NCBI RefSeq assembly: GCF_029227915.1
Contig: NC_079880.1
Location: 31,987,501 to 32,051,500 of the forward strand
Direction: 5' to 3'
Origin: Hydractinia symbiolongicarpus
Lineage: Eukaryota; Cnidaria; Hydrozoa; Anthoathecata; Hydractiniidae
DNA length: 64,000 nucleotides
A program made the position numbers and the translations under genes. This document shows positions 51,411-64,000 of the stretch, one piece after another (position 1 is the stretch's first letter; each line of letters starts with the position of its first letter). The notes beneath the pieces were generated by a model. The model was not told the DNA's origin. It was given only the letters and a program-made list of their open reading frames with translations, and made no database searches.

Positions 51411-53226
51411 ATGGCTTTACAACGCCGTCAACTACATGCACAGGCCTCTAAAGGTTACAATATGCTTCTTACATGCCTAATAAATGCCTTACGAGTAAAT
51501 CACGTGTTTCCACGTTCTTGCGCAGGTTACCATTGGTCTAATCCTTCCACTATCTATGGACTGCAACGTCCTAAGTCGTTTTCCCCAACGCCATGGCTTT
51601 AGAACATCGTCAACTACATGCACAGGCCTTTAAAGGTTACAATATGCTTCTTACATGCCTAATAAAGGCCTTACGTGTAAATCACGTGTTTCCACGCTCT
51701 TGAACAGGTTACCATTGGTCTAGTCCCTCTACTCTCAATGGACTACGACGTCTTAAAACGTTTTCCCTAGAGCCATGGTTTAGAACGCCGTCAACTACAT
51801 GCACAGGCCTCTAAAGGCCGTAATATGGCCTTTTGCCGCCTATTAAAGGCTTTACACGTAAATCACGTGTTTCCACGCGCTTGCACAGGTTACCATTTTT
51901 CTATTCCATCCATCCTACATGGACTACGACGTGTTAAGTCGTTTTTGCCAGAGCCATGGGTTTAGAACATCGTCAACTACATGCACAGGCCTCTAAAGAC
52001 CGTAATATGGCTTTTTGCCAGCTAATAAAGGCCTTACGCGTAAATTAGGTGCTCCCAGGTTCTTGCGCAGGTTACCATTGGTCTAGTCCTTCAACTCTCA
52101 ATGAACTACAAGGTCATAAGTCGTTTTCCCCAGCGCCATGGCTTTAGAACATCGTCAACTACATGCAGAGGCCTCTAAAGACCGTAATATGGCTTTTGCC
52201 GCCTAATAAAGGCCTTACACGTAAATCCTCCGGTTCCACGTGTTTGTGCAGGTTACTATTGGTCTACTCCTTTAACTCTCAATGGACTACTGCGTCCTAA
52301 GTCGCTTTCTTTGGCACTAAGGCTTTACAACGCCGTCAACTACATGCACAGGCCTCTAAAGGTTACAATATGCTTCTTACATGCCTAATAAAGGCCTTAC
52401 GAGTAAATCACGTGTTTCCACGTTCTTGCGCAGGTTACCATTGGTCTAATCCTTCCACTATCTATGGACTGCAACGTCCTAAGTCGTTTTTCCCAACGCC
52501 ATGGCTTTAGAACATCGTCAACTACATGCACAGGCCTTTAAAGGTTACAATATGCTTCTTACATGCCTAATAAAGGCCTTACGTGTAAATCACGTGTTTC
52601 CACGCTCTTGAACAGGTTACCATTGGTCTAGTCCCTCTACTCTCAATGGACTACGACGTCTTAAAACGTTTTCCCTAGAGCCATGGTTTAGAACGCCGTC
52701 AACTACATGCACAGGCCTCTAAAGGCCGTAATATGGCCTTTTGCCGCCTATTAAAGGCTTTACACGTAAATCACGTGTTTCCACGCGCTTGCACAGGTTA
52801 CCATTTTTCTAGTCCATCCATCCTACATGGACTACGACGTGTTAAGTCGTTTTTGCCAGAGCCATGGGTTTAGAACATCGTCAACTACATGCACAGGCCT
52901 CTAAAGACCGTAATATGGCTTTTTGCCAGCTAATAAAGGCCTTACGCGTAAATTAGGTGCTCCCAGGTTCTTGCGCAGGTTACCATTGGTCTAGTCCTTC
53001 AACTCTCAATGAACTACAAGGTCATAAGTCGTTTTCCCCAGCGCCATGGCTTTAGAACATCGTCAACTACATGCAGAGGCCTCTAAAGACCGTAATATGG
53101 CTTTTGCCGCCTAATAAAGGCCTTACACGTAAATCCTCCGGTTCCACGTGTTTGTGCAGGTTACTATTGGTCTACTCCTTTAACTCTCAATGGACTACTG
53201 CGTCCTAAGTCGCTTTCTTTGGCACT
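51411..53226 (+). repeat. Tandem 908-bp five-unit repeat
   Basis: The block starting at 51411 repeats at 52319 with a 908-bp offset (five units minus 2 bp). Both copies share marker variants such as TTACGAGTAAATC, GAGCCATGGTTTAG with one G missing, and GTTAAGTCGTTTTTGCC. In the second copy the initial ATG has become AAGG (GGCACTAAGG), as at the third start at 53221. Confidence 0.85.
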
Positions 53227-56200
53227 AAGGCTTTACAACGCCGTCAACTACATGCACAGGCCTCTAAAGGTTACAATATGCTTCTTACATGCCTAATGAA
53301 GTCCTTACGTGTAAATCACGTGTTTCCACGCTCTTGCACAGGTTACCATTGGTCTAGTCCTTCTACTCTCAATGGACTACGACGTCTTAAGTCTTTTTCC
53401 CCAGAGCCATGGGTTTAGAACACCGTCAACTACATGCACAGGCCTCTAAAGGCCGTAATATGGCTTTTGCTACTTAATAAAGGCCTTACACGTAAATCCC
53501 CCGGTTCCACGTGTTTGTGCAGGTTACAATCGGTCTAGTCATTCCACTCTCAATGGACTACAAGGTCATAAGTCGTTTTCACTAGCACCTTGGCTTTAGA
53601 ACTCTGTCAACTACATGCACAGGCCTCTAAAGGCCGTAATATGGCCTTTTGCCGCCTATTAAAGGTCTTACACGTAAATCACGTGTTTCCACGCTCTTGC
53701 ACAGGTTACCATTGGTCTAGTCCTTCTACTCTCAATGGACTACCACGTCTTAAGTCTTTTGCCCCAGAGCCATGGGTTTAGAACGCCGTCAACTACATGC
53801 ACAGGCCTCTAAAGGGCGTAATATGGCCTTTTGCCGCCTATTAAAGGCCTTACACGTAAATCACGTGTTTCCACGCGCTTGCACAGGTTACCATTTTTCT
53901 AGTCCATCCATCCTACATGGACTACGATGTCTTAAGTCGTTTTCGCCAGAGCCATGGGTTTAGAACGCCGTCAACTACATGCACATGAATCTAGAGACCG
54001 TAATATGGCCTTTTGTTGCCTAATAAAGGCTTAGCACGTAAATCACGTTGTTCTACGTGCATGTGCAGGTTACCATTGGTCTACTCCTTCAACTCTCAAT
54101 GGACTACTGCTGTCTTAAGTCGCTTTCCTTGGCACCATGGCTTTACAACGCCGTCAACTACATGCACACACCTCTAAAGGCTGTAATATGGCTTTTTGCC
54201 AGCTAATAAAGGCCTTACGCGTAAATTAGGTGCTCCCAGGTTCTTGCGCAGGTTACCATTGGTCTAGTCCTTCCACTCTCCATGGAGTGCGACGTCCTAA
54301 GTCGTTTTCAGCAGCGCCATGGCTTTAGAACATCGTCAACTTTATGCCCAGGCCTCTAAAGGTTGCATTATGCTTTTTATATGCCTAATAAAGGCTTGAA
54401 ACGTAAGTCACGTGGTTCTACGTGGCTGTGCAGGTTACCAATGGTCTACTCCTTCAACTCTCAATGGACTACTGCGTCCTAAGTCGTTTTCTTTGGCACT
54501 ATGGCTTTAAAACGCCGTCAACTACATGCACAGGCCTGTAAAGGCCGTAATATGGCCTCTTGCCGCCTAATAAAACCCTTACACGTAATTCCTCCGCTTC
54601 CACGTGCTTGTGCAGGTTACCATTGGTCTAGTCCTTCCACTCTCAATGGACTACAAGGTCATAAGTCGTTTTCCCTAGCACCTTGGCTTTAGAACGCCGT
54701 CAACTACATGCACAGGCCTCTAAAGGCCGTAATATGGCCTTTTGCCGCCTATTAAAGGTCTTACACGTAAATCACGTGTTTCCACGCGCTTGCACAGGTT
54801 ACTATTGGTCTAGTCCTTCCACTCTCAATGGACTACGACGTCTTAATTCGTTTTCCCCAGAGCCATGGGTTTAGAACGCCGTCAACTACATGCACAGGTC
54901 TCTAAAGGCCGTAATATGGACTTTTGCCGCCTAATAAAGGCTTAGCAGGTAAATCCCCCGGTTCCACGTGGTTGTGCAAGTTACCATTGGTGTAGTCCTT
55001 CCATTCTCAATGTACTACGACGTCTTAAGTCGTTTTCTCCAGAGCCATGGGTTTAGAACGCTGTCAACTACATGCACATGAATCTAGAGACCGTAATATA
55101 GCCTCTTGCCGCCTAATAAAAACCTTACACGTAAATGCCCCGGTTCCACGTGCTTGTGCAAGTTACCATTGGACTAGTCCTTCCACTCTCAATGGACTAC
55201 AAGGTCATAAGTCGTTTTCTCTAGCACCATGGCTTTAGAACTCCGTCAACTACATGCACAGACCTCTAAAGGCCGTAATATGGCCTTTCGCTGCCTATTA
55301 AAGGCCTTACACGTAAATAACGTGCTCCCACGTTCTTGCGCAGGTTATCATTGGTCTAATCCTTCCACTCTCCACGGACTGCGACGTCCTAAGTTGTTTT
55401 CGCAAGCGCCATGGCTTTAGAACATCGTCAACTACATGCACAGGCCTCTAAAAGCCGTAGTATGGCGTTTTGTTGCCTAATAAAGGCCTTACGTGTAAAT
55501 CACGTGTTTCCACGCTCTTGCACAGATTAGTATTGGTCTTGTCCTTCCACTCTTAATGGACTACGACGTCTTAAGTCATTTTCCCCAGAGCCATGGGTTT
55601 AGAACGCCGTCAACTACATGCACAGGCCTCTAAAGGCCGTAATGTGGTTTTTTGCCGCCTAATAAAGGCCTTACACGTAAATCCCCCGGTTCCACGTGCT
55701 TGTGCAGGTTACCATTGGTCTATCCCCTTCACTCTCAATGGACTACAAGGTCGTACGTCGCCTTCCCTGGCACCATTGCTTTAGAACTCCGTCAACTACA
55801 TTCACAGGCCTCTAAAGGCCGTAATATGGACTTTTGCTGGCCACTAAAGGCCATACGCGTATATTACGTGCTCCCACGTTCTTGCGCAGGTTACCATTTT
55901 TCTAGTCCATCCATCCTACATGGACTACGACGTCTTAAGTCGTTTTCCTTGGCACCATGGCTTTAGAACGCTGTCAACTACATGCACAGGCCTCTAAAGG
56001 TTACAATATGCTTCTTACATGCCCAATAAAAGCCTTACGTGTAAATCACGTGATTCCACGCTCTTGAACAGGTTACCATTGGTCTAGTCCTTCTACTCTC
56101 ACTGGACTATGACGTCTTAAGTCTTTTTTCCTAGAGCCATGGATTTGGAACGCCGTCAACTACATGTACAGGCCTCTAAAGGCCGTAATATGGCTTTTGC

Positions 56201-59200
56201 TGCCTAATAAAGGCCTTACACGTAAATCCCCCGGTTCCACGGGTTTGTGCAGGTTACTATTGGTCTAGTCCTTCCACTCTTAATGGACTACAAGGTCGTA
56301 CGTTGCTTTCCCTGGCACCATGGCTTTAGAACGCCATCAACTACATGCACAGGCCTCTAAAAGCCGTAATATGGCCTTTTGCCGCCTATTAAAGGCGTTA
56401 CACGTAAATCCCCCGGTTCCACGTGCTTGTGCAGGTTACCATTGGTCTAGTCCTTCCACTCTCAATGGACTACAAGGTCGTACGTCGCCTTCCCTGGCAT
56501 CATGGCTTTAGAACACCGTCAACTACATGCACAGGCCTATAAAGGCCGTAATATGGACTTTTGCCGGCCACTAAAGGCCTTACGCGTATATTACGTGCTC
56601 CCACGTTCTTGCGCAGGTTACCATTTTTCTAGTCCATCCATCCTACATGGACTACGACGTCTTAAGTCGTTTTCCTTGGCACCATGGCTTTAGAACGCCG
56701 ACAACTACATGCACAGGCCTCTAAAGGCCGTAATATGGCCTTTTGCCGCCTATTAAAGGTCTTACACGTAAATCACGTGTTTCCACGCGCTTGCACAGGT
56801 TACTATTGGTCTAGTCCTTCCACTCTCAATGGACTACGACGTCTTAAGTCGTTTTCCCCAGAGCCATGGGTTTAGAACGCCGTCAACTACATGCACAGGT
56901 CTCTAAAGGCCGTAATATGGACTTTTGCCGGCCAATAAAGGCCTTACGCGTAAATTACGTGCTCCCACGTTCTTGCGCAGGTTACCATTTTTCTAGTCCA
57001 TCCATCCTACATGGACTACGACGTCTTAAGTCTTTTTCTCCAGAGCCATGGGTTTAGAACGCCGTCAACTACATGCACAGACTTCTAAAGGCCGTAATAT
57101 GGCCTTTTGCCGCCTAATAAAGGCTTAGCAGGTAAATCCCCCGGTTCCACGTGGTTGTGCAAGTTACCATTGGTGTAGTCCTTCCATTCTCAATGTACTA
57201 CGACGTCTTAAGTCGTTTTCGCCAGAGCCATGGGTTTAGAACGCCGTCAACTACATGCACATGAATCTAGAGACCGTAATATGACCTTTTGTTGCTTAAT
57301 AAAGGCTTAGCACGTAAATCACGTGGTTCTACGTGCATGTGGAGGTTACCATTGGTCTACTCCTTCAACTCTCAATGGACTACTGCGTCCTAAGTCATTT
57401 TCCTTGGCACCATGTCTTTACAACGCCGTGAACTACATGCACAGGCCTCTAAAGGCTGTAATATGGCTTTTTGCCAACTAATAAAAGCCTTACGCGTAAA
57501 TTAGGTGCTCCCAGGTTCTTGCGCAGGTTACCATTGGTCTAGTCCTTCCACTCTCCATGGAGTGCGACGTCCTAAGTCGTTTTCCCCAGCGCCATGGCTT
57601 TAGAACATCGTCAACTACATGCACAGGCCTCTAAAGACCGTAATATGGCTTTTGCCGCCTAATAAAGGCCTTACACGTAAATCCTCCGGTTCCACATGTT
57701 TCTGCAGGTTACTATTGGTCTACTCCTTCAACTCTCAATGGACTACTGCATCCTAAGTCGTTTTCTTTGGCACTATGGCTTTACAACGCCGTCAACTACA
57801 TGCACAGGCCTCTAAAGGTTACAATATGCTTCTTACATGCCTAATAAAGGCCTTACGAGTAAATCACGTGTTTCCACGTTCTTGCGCAGGTTACCATTGG
57901 TCTAATCCTTCCACTATCTATGGACTGCAACGTCCTAAGTCGTTTTCCCCAGCACCATGGCTTTAGAACATCGTCAACTACATGCACAGGCCTTTAAAGG
58001 TTACAATATGCTTCTTACATGCCTAATAAAGGCCTTACGTGTAAATCACGTGTTTCCACGCTCTTGAACAGGTTACCATTGGTCTAGTCCCTCTACTCTC
58101 AATGGACTACGACGTCTTAAGTCGTTTTCCCTAGAGCCATGGTTTAGAACGCCGTCAACTACATGCACAGGCCTCTAAAGGCCGTAATATGGCCTTTTGC
58201 CGCCTATTAAAGGCTTTACACGTAAATCACGTGTTTCCACGCGCTTGCACAGGTTACCATTTTTCTAGTCCATCCATCCTACATGGACTACGACGTGTTA
58301 AGTCGTTTTCGCCAGAGCCATGGGTTTAGAACATCGTCAACTACATGCACAGGCCTCTAAAAGCCATATCATAGCATTTTGCCGCCTAATAAAGGTCTTA
58401 CGTGAAAATCACGTGTTTCCACGCTCTTGCACAGGTTACCATTGGTCTAGTCCTTCTACTCTTAATAGACTACGACGTTTTACGTCTTTTTCCCCATAGT
58501 CATGGGTTTAGAACGCCGTAAACTACATGCTCAGGCCTCTAAAGGCCGTAATATAGCCTCTTGCCGCCTAATAAAAACCTTACACGTAAATGCCCCGGTT
58601 CCACGTGCTTGTGCAAGTTACCATTGGACTAGTCCTTCCACTCTCAATGGACTACAAGGTCATAAGTCGTTTGCCCTAGCACCATAGCTTTAGAACTCCG
58701 TCAACTACATGCACAGACCTCTAAAGGCCGTAATATGGCCTTTCGCCGCCTATTAAAGGCCTTACACGTAAATAACGTGCTCCCACGTTCTTGCGCAGGT
58801 TATCATTGGTCTAATCCTTCCACTCTCCACGGACTGCGACGTCCTAAGTTGTTTTCGCAAGCGCCATGGCTTTAGAACATCGTCAACTACATGCACAGGC
58901 CTCTAAAAGCCGTAGTATGGCGTTTTGTTGCCTGATAAAGGCCTTACGTGTAAATCACGTGTTTCCACGCTCTTGCACGGATTAGTATTGGTCTTGTCCT
59001 TCCACTCTCAATAGACTACGACGTCTTAAGTCATTTTCCCCATAGCCTTGGGTTTAGAACGCCGTCAACTACATGCACAGGCCTCTAAAGGCCGTAATGT
59101 GGCTTTTGCCCCCTAATAAAGGCCTTACACGTAAATCCCCCGGTTCCACGTGCTTGTGCAGGTTACCATTGGTCTATCCCCTTCACTCTCAATGGACTAC

Positions 59201-59429
59201 AAGGTCGTACGTCGCCTTCCCTGGCACCATTGCTTTAGAACACCGTCAACTACATTCACAGGCCTCTAAAGGCCGTAATATGGACTTTTGCCGGCCACTA
59301 AAGGCCATACGCGTATATTACGTGCTCCCACGTTCTTGCGCAGGTTACCATTTTTCTAGTCCATCTATCCTACATGGACTACGACGTCTTAAGTCGTTTT
59401 CCTTGGCACCATGGCTTTAGAACGCTGTC

Positions 59430-62400
59430 AACTACATGCACAGGCCTCTAAAGGTTACAATATGCTTCTTACATGCCTAATAAAAGCCTTACGTGTAAAT
59501 CACGTGTTTCCACGCTCTTGAACAGGTTACCATTGGTCTAGTCCTTCTACGCTCACTGGACTATGACGTCTTAAGTCTTTTTTCCTAGAGCCATGGATTT
59601 GGAACGCCGTCAACTACATGTACAGGCCTCTAAAGGCCGTAATATGGCTTTTGCTGCCTAATAAAGGCCTTACACGTAAATCCCCCGGTTCCACGGGTTT
59701 GTGCAGGTTACTATTGGTCTAGTCCTTCCACTCTTAATGGACTACAAGGTCGTACGTCGCCTTCCCTGGCATCATGGCTTTAGAACTCCGTCAACTACAT
59801 GCACAGGCCTCTAAAGGCCGTAATATGGACTTTTGCCGGCCACTAAAGGCCTTACGCGTATATTACGTGCTCCCACGTTCTTGCGCAGGTTACTATTTTT
59901 CTAGTCCATCCATCCTACATGGACTACGACGTCTTAAGTCGTTTTCCTTGGCACCATGGTTTTAGAACGCCGACAACTACATGCACAGGCCTCTAAAAGC
60001 CATAATATGGCGTTTTGCCGCTTAATAAAGGCCTTGCGTGTAAATCACGTGTTTCCACGCTCTTGCACAGGTTATCATTGGTCTAGTCCTTCCACTCTCC
60101 ATGGACTGCGACGTCCTAAGTTGTTTTCGCCAGCTCAATGGCTTTAGAACGCCGTCAACTACATGCACAGGCCTCTAAAGGTTGTGATATGGCCTTTTGT
60201 TCCCAATAAAGGCTTAGCACGTAAATCCCCCGGTTCCGTGTGCTTGTGCAAGTTACCATTGGTGTAGTCCTTCCATTCTCAATGTACTACAAGGTCATAA
60301 GTCGTTTTCTCTGGCACCTTGGCTTTAAAACGCCGTAAACTACATGCACAGGCCTCTAAAGGCCGTAATATGGCCTCTTGCCGCCTAATAAAAACCTTAG
60401 ACGTAAATCCCCCGGTTCCGCATGCTTGTGCAAGTTACCATTGGACTAGTCCTTCCACTCTCAATGGACTACAACGTCATAAGTCGTTTTTCCTAGCACC
60501 TTGGCTTTAGAACTCCGTCAACTACATGCACAGACCTCTAAAGGCCGTAATATGGCCTTTTGCCGCCTATTAAAGGCCTTACACGTAAATAACGGGCTCC
60601 CACGTTCTTGCGCAGGTTATCAGTGGTCTAGTCCTTCCACTCTCCACGGACTGCGACGTCCTAAGTTGTTTTCGCAAGCGCCATGGCTTTAGAACAATGT
60701 CAACTACATGCGCAGGCCTCTAAAGGCCGTAGTATGGCGTTTTGTTGCCTAATAAAGGCCTTACGTGGAAACACGTGATTTACACGCAAGGCCTTTATTA
60801 GGCGGCAAAACGCCATATTATGGCTTTTAGAGGCCTGTGCATGTAGTTGACAGAGTTCTAAAGCCATGGTGCCAAGGAAAACGACTTATGACCTTGTAGT
60901 CCATTGAGAGTGGAAGGACTAGACCAATGGTAACCTGCACAAGAATGTGGAACCGGGGGATTTACGTGTAAGGCCTTCATTAGGCGGCAAAAGTCCATAT
61001 TACGGCCTTTAGAGACCTGTGCATGTAGTTGACGGCGTTCTAAAGCCATGGTGCCAAGGAAAACGACTTAAGACGTCGTAGTCCATGTAGGATGGATGGA
61101 CTAGAAAAATGGTAACCTGCGCAAGAACGTGGGAGCGCGTAATATACGCGTAAGGCCTTTAGTGGCCGGCAAAAGTCCATATTACGGCCTTTAGAGGCCT
61201 GTGCATGTAGTTGACGGAGTTCTAAAGCCATGATGCCAGGGTAGGCGACGTACGACCTTGTAGTCCATTGAGAGTGAAGGGGATAGACCAATGGTAACAT
61301 GCACAAGAACGTGGAACCGGGGGATTTACGTGTAAGGCCTTCATTAGGCGGCAAAAGTCCATATTACGGCCTTTAGAGGCCTGTGCATGTAGTTGACGGA
61401 GTTCTAAAGCCATGATGCCAGGGAAGGCGACGTACGACCTTGTAGTCCATTGAGAGTGGAAGGACTAGACCAATGGTAACCTGCACAAGCACGTGGAACC
61501 GGGGGATTTACGTGTAACGCCTTTAATAGGCGGCAAAAGGCCATATTACGGCTTTTAGAGGCCTGTGCATGTAGTTGATGGCGTTCTGAAGCCATGGTGC
61601 CAGGGAAAGCGACGTACGACCTTGTAGTCCATTAAGAGTGGAAGGACTAGACCAATAGTAACCTGCACTGCAGTAACCTAATATGGCCTATTGCCGCCTA
61701 ATAAAAACCTTAGACGTAAATCCCCCGGTTCCGCGTACTTGTGCAAGTTTCCATTGGACTAGTCGTTCCACTCTCAATGGACTACAACGTCATAAGTCGT
61801 TTTTCCTAGCACCTTGGCCTTAGAACTCCGTCAACTACATGCACAGACCTCTAAAGGCCGTAATATGGCCTTTCGCCGCCTATTAAAGGCCTTACACGTA
61901 AATAACGGGCTCCCACGTTCTTGCGCAGGTTATCAGTGGTCTAGTCCTTCCACTCTCCACGGACTGCGACGTCCTAAGTTGTTTTCGCAAGCGCCATGGC
62001 TTTAGAACAATGTCAACTACATGCACAGGCCTCTAAAGGCCGTAGTATGGCGTTTTGTTGCCTAATAAAGGCCTTACGTGTAAATCACGTGTTTCCACGC
62101 TCTTGCACAGGTTAGTATTGGTCTAGTCCTTCCACTCTCAATGGACTACGACGTCTTAAGTCATTTTCCCCAAAGACATGGATTTGGAACCCCGTCAAAT
62201 ACATGTACAGGCCTCTAAAGGCCGTAATATGGCTTTTGCTGCCTAATAAAGGCCTTACACGTAAATCCCCCGGTTCCACGGGTTTGTGCAGGTTACTATT
62301 GGTCTAGTCCTTCCACTCTTAATGAACTACAAGGTTGTACGTCGCTTTCCCTGGCACCATGGCTTCAGAACGCCATCAACTACATGCACAGGCCTCTAAA

Positions 62401-63690
62401 AGCCGTAATATGGCCTTTTGCCGCCTATTAAAGGCGTTACACGTAAATCCCCCGGTTCCACGTGCTTGTGCAGGTTACCATTGGTCTAGTCCTTCCACTC
62501 TCAATGGACTACAAGGTCGTACGTCGCCTTCCCTGGCATCATGGCTTTAGAACTCCGTCAACTACATGCACAGGCCTCTAAAGGCCGTAATATGGACTTT
62601 TGCCGCCTAATGAAGGCCTTACACGTAAATCCCCCGGTTCCACGTTCTTGTGCAGGTTACCATTGGTCTATCCCCTTCACTCTCAATGGACTACAAGGTC
62701 GTACGTCGCCTTCCCTGGCATCATGGCTTTAGAACTCCGTCAACTACATGCACAGGCCTCTAAAGGCCGTAATATGGACTTTTGCCGGCCACTAAAGGCC
62801 ATACGCGTATATTACGTGCTCCCACGTTCTTGCGCAGGTTATCATTTTTCTAGTCCATCCATCCTACATGGACTACGACGTCTTAAGTCGTTTTCCTTGG
62901 CACCATGGCTTTAGAACGCTGTCAACTACATGCACAGGCCTCTAAATGTTACAATATGCTTCTTACATGCCTAATAAAAGCCTTACGTGTAAATCACGTG
63001 TTTCCACGCTCTTGAACAGGTTACCATTGGTCTAGTCCTTCTACGCTCACTGGACTATGACGTCTTAAGTCTTTTTTCCTAGAGCCATGGATTTGGAACG
63101 CCGTCAACTACATGTACAGGCCTCTAAAGGCCGTAATATGGCTTTTGCTGCCTAATAAAGGCCTTACACGTAAATCCCTCGGTTCCACGGGTTTGTGCAG
63201 GTTACTATTGGTCTAGTCCTTCCACTCTTAATGGACTACAAGGTCGTACGTCGCCTTCCCTGGCATCATGGCTTTAGAACTCCGTCAACTACATGCACAG
63301 GCCTCTAAAGGCCGTAATATGGAATTTTGCCGGCCACTAAAGGCCTTACGCGTATATTACGTGCTCCCACGTTCTTGCGCAGGTTACCATTTTTCTAGTC
63401 CATCCATCCTACATGGACTACGACGTCTTAAGTCGTTTTCCTTGGCACCATGGCTTTAGAACGCCGACAACTACATGCACAGGCCTCTAAAAGCCATAAT
63501 ATGGCGTTTTGCCGCTTAATAAAGGCCTTGCGTGTAAATCACGTGTTTCCACGCTCTTGCACAGGTTATCATTGGTCTAGTCCTTCCACTCTCCATGGAC
63601 TGCGACGTCCTAAGTTGTTTTCGCCAGCGCAATGGCTTTAGAACGCCATGAACTACATGCACAGGCCTCTAAAGGTTGTGATATGGACTT
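59430..63690 (+). repeat. Segmental duplication with 3,494-bp offset around the inverted block
   Basis: Units at 59774 and 59956 recur at 63268 and 63450 (offset 3,494). Units near 60501 recur near 61814 (offset 1,313). The duplications flank the inverted block and show that this part of the array was rearranged in several steps. Confidence 0.72.
60767..61665 (-). repeat. Inverted satellite block
   Basis: About five units run in the opposite orientation. Entry: the plus unit reads CCTTACGTGG and continues as AAACACGTGATTTACACGC, the complement of the usual GCGTGTAAATCACGTGTTT, so the switch falls in the ACGTG palindromic core. Exit: near 61665 at AACCTGCACTGCAGTAACC, after which plus-strand units resume out of phase. 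The frame 61404-61595 on the minus strand encodes the same 63 residues as 62359-62550 on the plus strand, so the block is an inverted copy of the units near 62300-62900. Confidence 0.88.
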
Positions 63691-64000
63691 TTGTTCCCAA
63701 TAAAGGCTTAGCACGTAAATCCCCCGGTTCCACATTCTTGTGCAGGTTACCATTGGTCTATCCCCTTCACTCTCAATGGACTACAAGGTCGTACGTCGCC
63801 TTCCCTGGCATCATGGCTTTAGAACTCCGTCAACTACATGCACAGGCCTCTAAAGGCAGTAATATGGACTTTTGCCGGCCACTAAAGGCCTTACGCGTAT
63901 ATTACGCGCTCCCACGTTCTTGCGCAGGTTACCATTTTTCTAGTCCATCCATCCTACATGGACTACGACGTCTTAAGTCGTTTTCCTTGGCACCATGGCT

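Larger units (their letters stand above)
31558..64000 (+). repeat. 182-bp satellite array, right part
   Basis: The satellite resumes in the unit interrupted by the element and runs to the window end. The first ~1.5 kb contain unit types like those of the left array. Further right other types dominate, such as units with CCATCCATCCTACATGGACTACGACG. Several unit variants with internal deletions recur, for example GGTTACCATACATGGAC (about 20 bp missing) near 33286, 34722, 36700, 46322, 47754 and 49369. I found no gene in this 32-kb stretch; the many ORFs of about 63 codons are the same satellite frame. Confidence 0.97.

Overview
The window is eukaryotic, most likely from an invertebrate animal. 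It holds one complete Maverick/Polinton-type DNA transposon (14568-31551, 16,984 bp) sitting inside a long 182-bp satellite array. The small accessory proteins of the element resemble families I recall from cnidarian genomes such as Hydra and anthozoans. A cnidarian host is therefore my best guess, but it is inference and not proven by the sequence.

Layout. (1) 1-14567: head-to-tail satellite with a basic period of 182 bp, partly organised in larger repeats (4,606-bp and 1,092-bp offsets). (2) 14568-31551: the Polinton. It has 5'-AG and TC-3' ends, terminal inverted repeats with an outer ~180 bp differing at one position, and a 6-bp target duplication TACATG (14562-14567 and 31552-31557). Removing the element plus one TACATG restores an ordinary satellite unit. 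(3) 31552-64000: satellite again, with tandem segmental duplications (offsets 1,979, 2,909, 908 and 3,494 bp) and one ~0.9-kb inverted block (about 60767-61665).

Element organisation. Morphogenesis module: single jelly-roll minor capsid candidate (16718-17281), double jelly-roll major capsid candidate (17337-18656) and packaging ATPase (18658-19257). Mobility and replication module: DDE integrase (23940-24923, minus) and protein-primed-type family B DNA polymerase (26965-31296). Accessory proteins: a short protein (14914-15249, minus), a 389-aa protein with a C-terminal membrane anchor (15510-16679, minus), a string of five small, mostly membrane-associated ORFs (19418-21268), a 425-aa coiled-coil/membrane protein (21325-22602, minus), two paralogous hydrophobic proteins (22647-23132, 23160-23747), a small SAP-like protein (25018-25314) and a SAP-RING protein with an MDM2-like RING (26143-26667). 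I found no adenain-like cysteine protease. All recognisable ORFs are open and the termini are nearly identical, so the insertion looks young or recently functional.

The most interesting parts are: the SAP-RING gene, whose RING is of the unusual MDM2 C2H2C4 type and whose promoter, SAP motif and Pro-rich linker are duplicated from (or into) the 5' part of the polymerase gene; a polymerase insertion made of three perfect 102-bp repeats; a decayed copy of the 3' end of the polymerase gene in the left terminal region; a family of TGTTAC/GTAACA hairpins placed after several plus-strand transcription units; a 14-unit, 47-bp minisatellite inside the element; and the inverted, locally reshuffled part of the satellite array.
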